A DNA stretch of 6,415 nt from an uncultured Eubacterium sp. (GTDB taxonomy: Bacteria > Bacillota > Clostridia > Peptostreptococcales > Anaerovoracaceae): positions 1 through 6,415 of the forward strand of contig CAJJPZ010000127.1 in NCBI GenBank assembly GCA_905193765.1. Direction: 5' to 3'. The translations under genes and the position numbers were made by a program. Positions 5,122-6,415 of the stretch are shown here, in pieces. The notes under the pieces are model-generated. The model was not told the DNA's origin. It worked only from the letters and a program-made list of their open reading frames with translations, and made no database searches. The stretch's first letter is position 1, and each line of letters starts with the position of its first letter.

Positions 5122-5991
5122 ATGGCAAAGCTGATGAAAGGTAAAGATGTTGCGGACAGGCTGAGTGCTGTCACAGTCAGAAAATCCAGAGAGCTGTCAG
5201 AACGTGGCACAAAGCCGACTCTGGCGATAGTAAGGCTTGGAATGAAGCCTGAAGACGGTGCATATGAGAGGAGTGCACTGAGAAGAGCTGCAATGACCGG
5301 GATATCAGTTCAGACCCTGGGATTCGATGAGGATATAAGCCAGAATGAGCTGATAGATGAAATAAAGAAACTGAACGAGGATGAACACGTTCACGGAGTG
5401 CTTCTTCTGAGGCCTCTGCCGCCCCATATGGATGACAGGACAGTATGTGAGGCACTGGCACCTGAGAAGGATGTGGATGGTATAACTTCAGGTTCCATGG
5501 CTGGTGTATTCATGGGTACAGATATGGGGTTCCCGCCATGTACAGCAGAAGCCTGCATGGAGATACTACGCTATTATGACGTGGATCCTGCAGGTAAAAA
5601 GGTGACAGTCATGGGCAGAAGCCTTGTGATAGGCAGACCTGTCGCAATGATGGCAATGCAGGCAGGAGCGACCGTTACCATATGTCACAGCGGTACAGGA
5701 ACTGATGACTTTGCATTGGCGGGCAGAGATGCTGATATTGTCATCGCAGCAGTAGGCAGAGCCGGATTTATCGGAAAAGACAAGCTGGGCTCAGATCAGG
5801 TGATAATCGATGTCGGTATAAATCAGTCTGATGAAGGCGGACTGTGTGGCGACGTGGATTTTGATGAGGCAGAGAAGACCGCTGCAATGATAACACCTGT
5901 GCCGGGCGGCGTTGGAAGCGTCACATCTGCAGTGCTCATGAAGCATGTTGCAGAGGCAGCTGAAAAAGCTGCCGGTATGATACTATGCTAA
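5122..5991 (+). CDS. folD: Methylene-THF dehydrogenase of the FolD family, probably lacking cyclohydrolase activity
   Basis: A 289-residue FolD-family protein of normal length. Typical members oxidise 5,10-methylene-THF with NAD(P)+ and then hydrolyse 5,10-methenyl-THF. The Rossmann motif GRSLVIGRP (165-173), CHS (188-190), KDVDG (116-120) and TPVPGGVGSVTS (258-269) are present. In the Tyr-x-x-x-Lys motif, Tyr48 is kept but the Lys position is Ala52 (GCA at 5275-5277). The Gln of the HGILVQLPLP motif is replaced by Leu96, followed by Arg97. The Asp of KDVDG (Asp119) is kept. In the human enzyme the matching Lys56 and Gln100 are required for cyclohydrolase activity, so this protein is inferred to be a dehydrogenase only, served by FchA directly upstream. 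The family call is firm; the loss of one activity is a strong inference. NAD versus NADP use cannot be read with confidence. No clear terminator follows. Confidence 0.95.
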   Translation: MAKLMKGKDVADRLSAVTVRKSRELSERGTKPTLAIVRLGMKPEDGAYERSALRRAAMTGISVQTLGFDEDISQNELIDEIKKLNEDEHVHGVLLLRPLPPHMDDRTVCEALAPEKDVDGITSGSMAGVFMGTDMGFPPCTAEACMEILRYYDVDPAGKKVTVMGRSLVIGRPVAMMAMQAGATVTICHSGTGTDDFALAGRDADIVIAAVGRAGFIGKDKLGSDQVIIDVGINQSDEGGLCGDVDFDEAEKTAAMITPVPGGVGSVTSAVLMKHVAEAAEKAAGMILC

Positions 5992-6019
5992 AGTATGATA
6001 AATAACACACTCACTCTGA

Positions 6020-6068
6020 TGCAGGCGGGAGCATATTCTGTTATATGCAGATCACGCTCCGGTCTGCA
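6020..6068 (+). other. Long imperfect hairpin upstream of the holin gene
   Basis: TGCAGGCGGGAGC (6020-6032) pairs with GCTCCGGTCTGCA (6056-6068): 12 of 13 positions pair, one as G-U, with a single G-G mismatch. Inside the loop, GCATAT (6031-6036) can also pair with ATATGC (6043-6048). No T run follows, so it is not an ordinary intrinsic terminator. The holin Shine-Dalgarno AAGGAG (6071-6076) begins 3 bases after the stem. Confidence 0.6.
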
Positions 6069-6084
6069 GTAAGGAGATGAGAAT

Positions 6085-6375
6085 GTGAAGATAAACTGGA
6101 AAGTAAGATTCAAAAACAAAGGCACTGTAACGGCAATAGTTGCCGGTATGATCGCCATGATATATCAGCTGCTGAACCTTCTGGGGATAACTCCGTCGGT
6201 CAGCGAATCACAGGCCGCAGAAATTGCAGGCCTTTTTATTAATGTGCTGGTACTGGCAGGCATAGTCATTGATCCTACCACCAGGGGGATCAATGATAGC
6301 GATAACGCCATGACATACACCTGTCCGAGATGTGATATGGAGTCGGCAGAAGATGATGATGAGGCGGTGATGTGA
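6085..6375 (+). CDS. Phage holin, phi-LC3 family
   Basis: A 96-residue small membrane protein resembling phi-LC3-type holins, which form lesions in the cytoplasmic membrane so that a lysin can reach the cell wall. The N-terminus MKINWKVRFKNK is typical of the family. Two hydrophobic segments (about residues 14-34 and 45-62) are followed by the family hallmark DPTTRGINDSDNAMTY (63-78). The tail is unusual: it carries CPRC (80-83) and an acidic run (EDDDE, 89-93). The start is GTG 6085, with AAGGAG (6071-6076) 8 bases upstream; ATGs at 6077 and 6083 are in another frame that stops at once. Its stop overlaps the next ATG, as in holin-lysin cassettes. It could belong to a prophage or be a domesticated lysis module. 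Confidence 0.88.
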   Translation: MKINWKVRFKNKGTVTAIVAGMIAMIYQLLNLLGITPSVSESQAAEIAGLFINVLVLAGIVIDPTTRGINDSDNAMTYTCPRCDMESAEDDDEAVM

Positions 6376-6415
6376 TGACTTTCAGACCGAGACTCAGCGC
6401 GCCGGGTTATTCCAG
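6375..6415 (+). CDS. Start of a gene overlapping the holin stop, probably the phage lysin (truncated by window end)
   Basis: Only 13 full codons are visible, beginning MTFRPRLSAPGYS. The ATG shares its A with the holin TGA, which implies translational coupling. A weak GAGG lies at 6361-6364, 10 bases upstream. An N-terminus of this kind, Phe-x-Pro-Arg-Leu-x-Ala-Pro, reminds me of CHAP-domain phage amidases, and gene order after a holin supports a cell-wall hydrolase. The visible part is too short to prove it. Confidence 0.5.
   Translation, partial: MTFRPRLSAPGYS

Noticed and set aside
1..6415. CRISPR array, tRNA, rRNA or insertion sequence
   Set aside because: I saw no regularly spaced repeats, no cloverleaf-like sequence, no rRNA segments and no transposase with flanking inverted repeats.

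Overview
The window reads as a chromosomal segment of a Gram-positive anaerobe of the class Clostridia. The grounds are the rplS-rbgA-rnhB gene order, strong AGGAGG-type ribosome binding sites, frequent ATA and AGA/AGG codons, a folate set with separate fhs, fchA and folD genes, and a ZTP-type riboswitch leader on fhs. The exact genus cannot be fixed from sequence alone. All convincing genes lie on the + strand.

Layout. Positions 1-237 hold the C-terminal end of a Xer-like tyrosine recombinase. A promoter and a structured leader (246-378) then precede rplS (ribosomal protein L19), which ends at an intrinsic terminator. The tightly packed pair rbgA/ylqF (50S assembly GTPase) and rnhB (RNase HII) follows. 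A 311-base gap holds an AT-rich stretch and then a pfl/ZTP riboswitch with a downstream terminator hairpin. Next come fhs (formate-tetrahydrofolate ligase), a strong terminator, and the close pair fchA (methenyl-THF cyclohydrolase) and folD (methylene-THF dehydrogenase). The right end carries a long hairpin, a phi-LC3-type phage holin gene, and the first 13 codons of an overlapping gene, probably the lysin.

How the genes work together. Fhs, FchA and FolD catalyse consecutive steps between formate, 10-formyl-THF, 5,10-methenyl-THF and 5,10-methylene-THF. The most informative observation is that this FolD has Ala where the cyclohydrolase lysine of the Tyr-x-x-x-Lys motif belongs, and Leu where the partner glutamine belongs, while it sits 17 bases downstream of a dedicated cyclohydrolase gene. 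This suggests FolD here is only a dehydrogenase and FchA supplies the missing half-reaction. The riboswitch should raise fhs expression when ZTP (AICAR triphosphate) signals a shortage of 10-formyl-THF. A strong terminator after fhs suggests fchA-folD is controlled separately.

I did not find a clearly new multi-gene system. The items most worth following are the FolD/FchA division of labour, the His-to-Asn change in the recombinase active site, the rplS leader, and the holin-lysin cassette placed directly behind folate genes.
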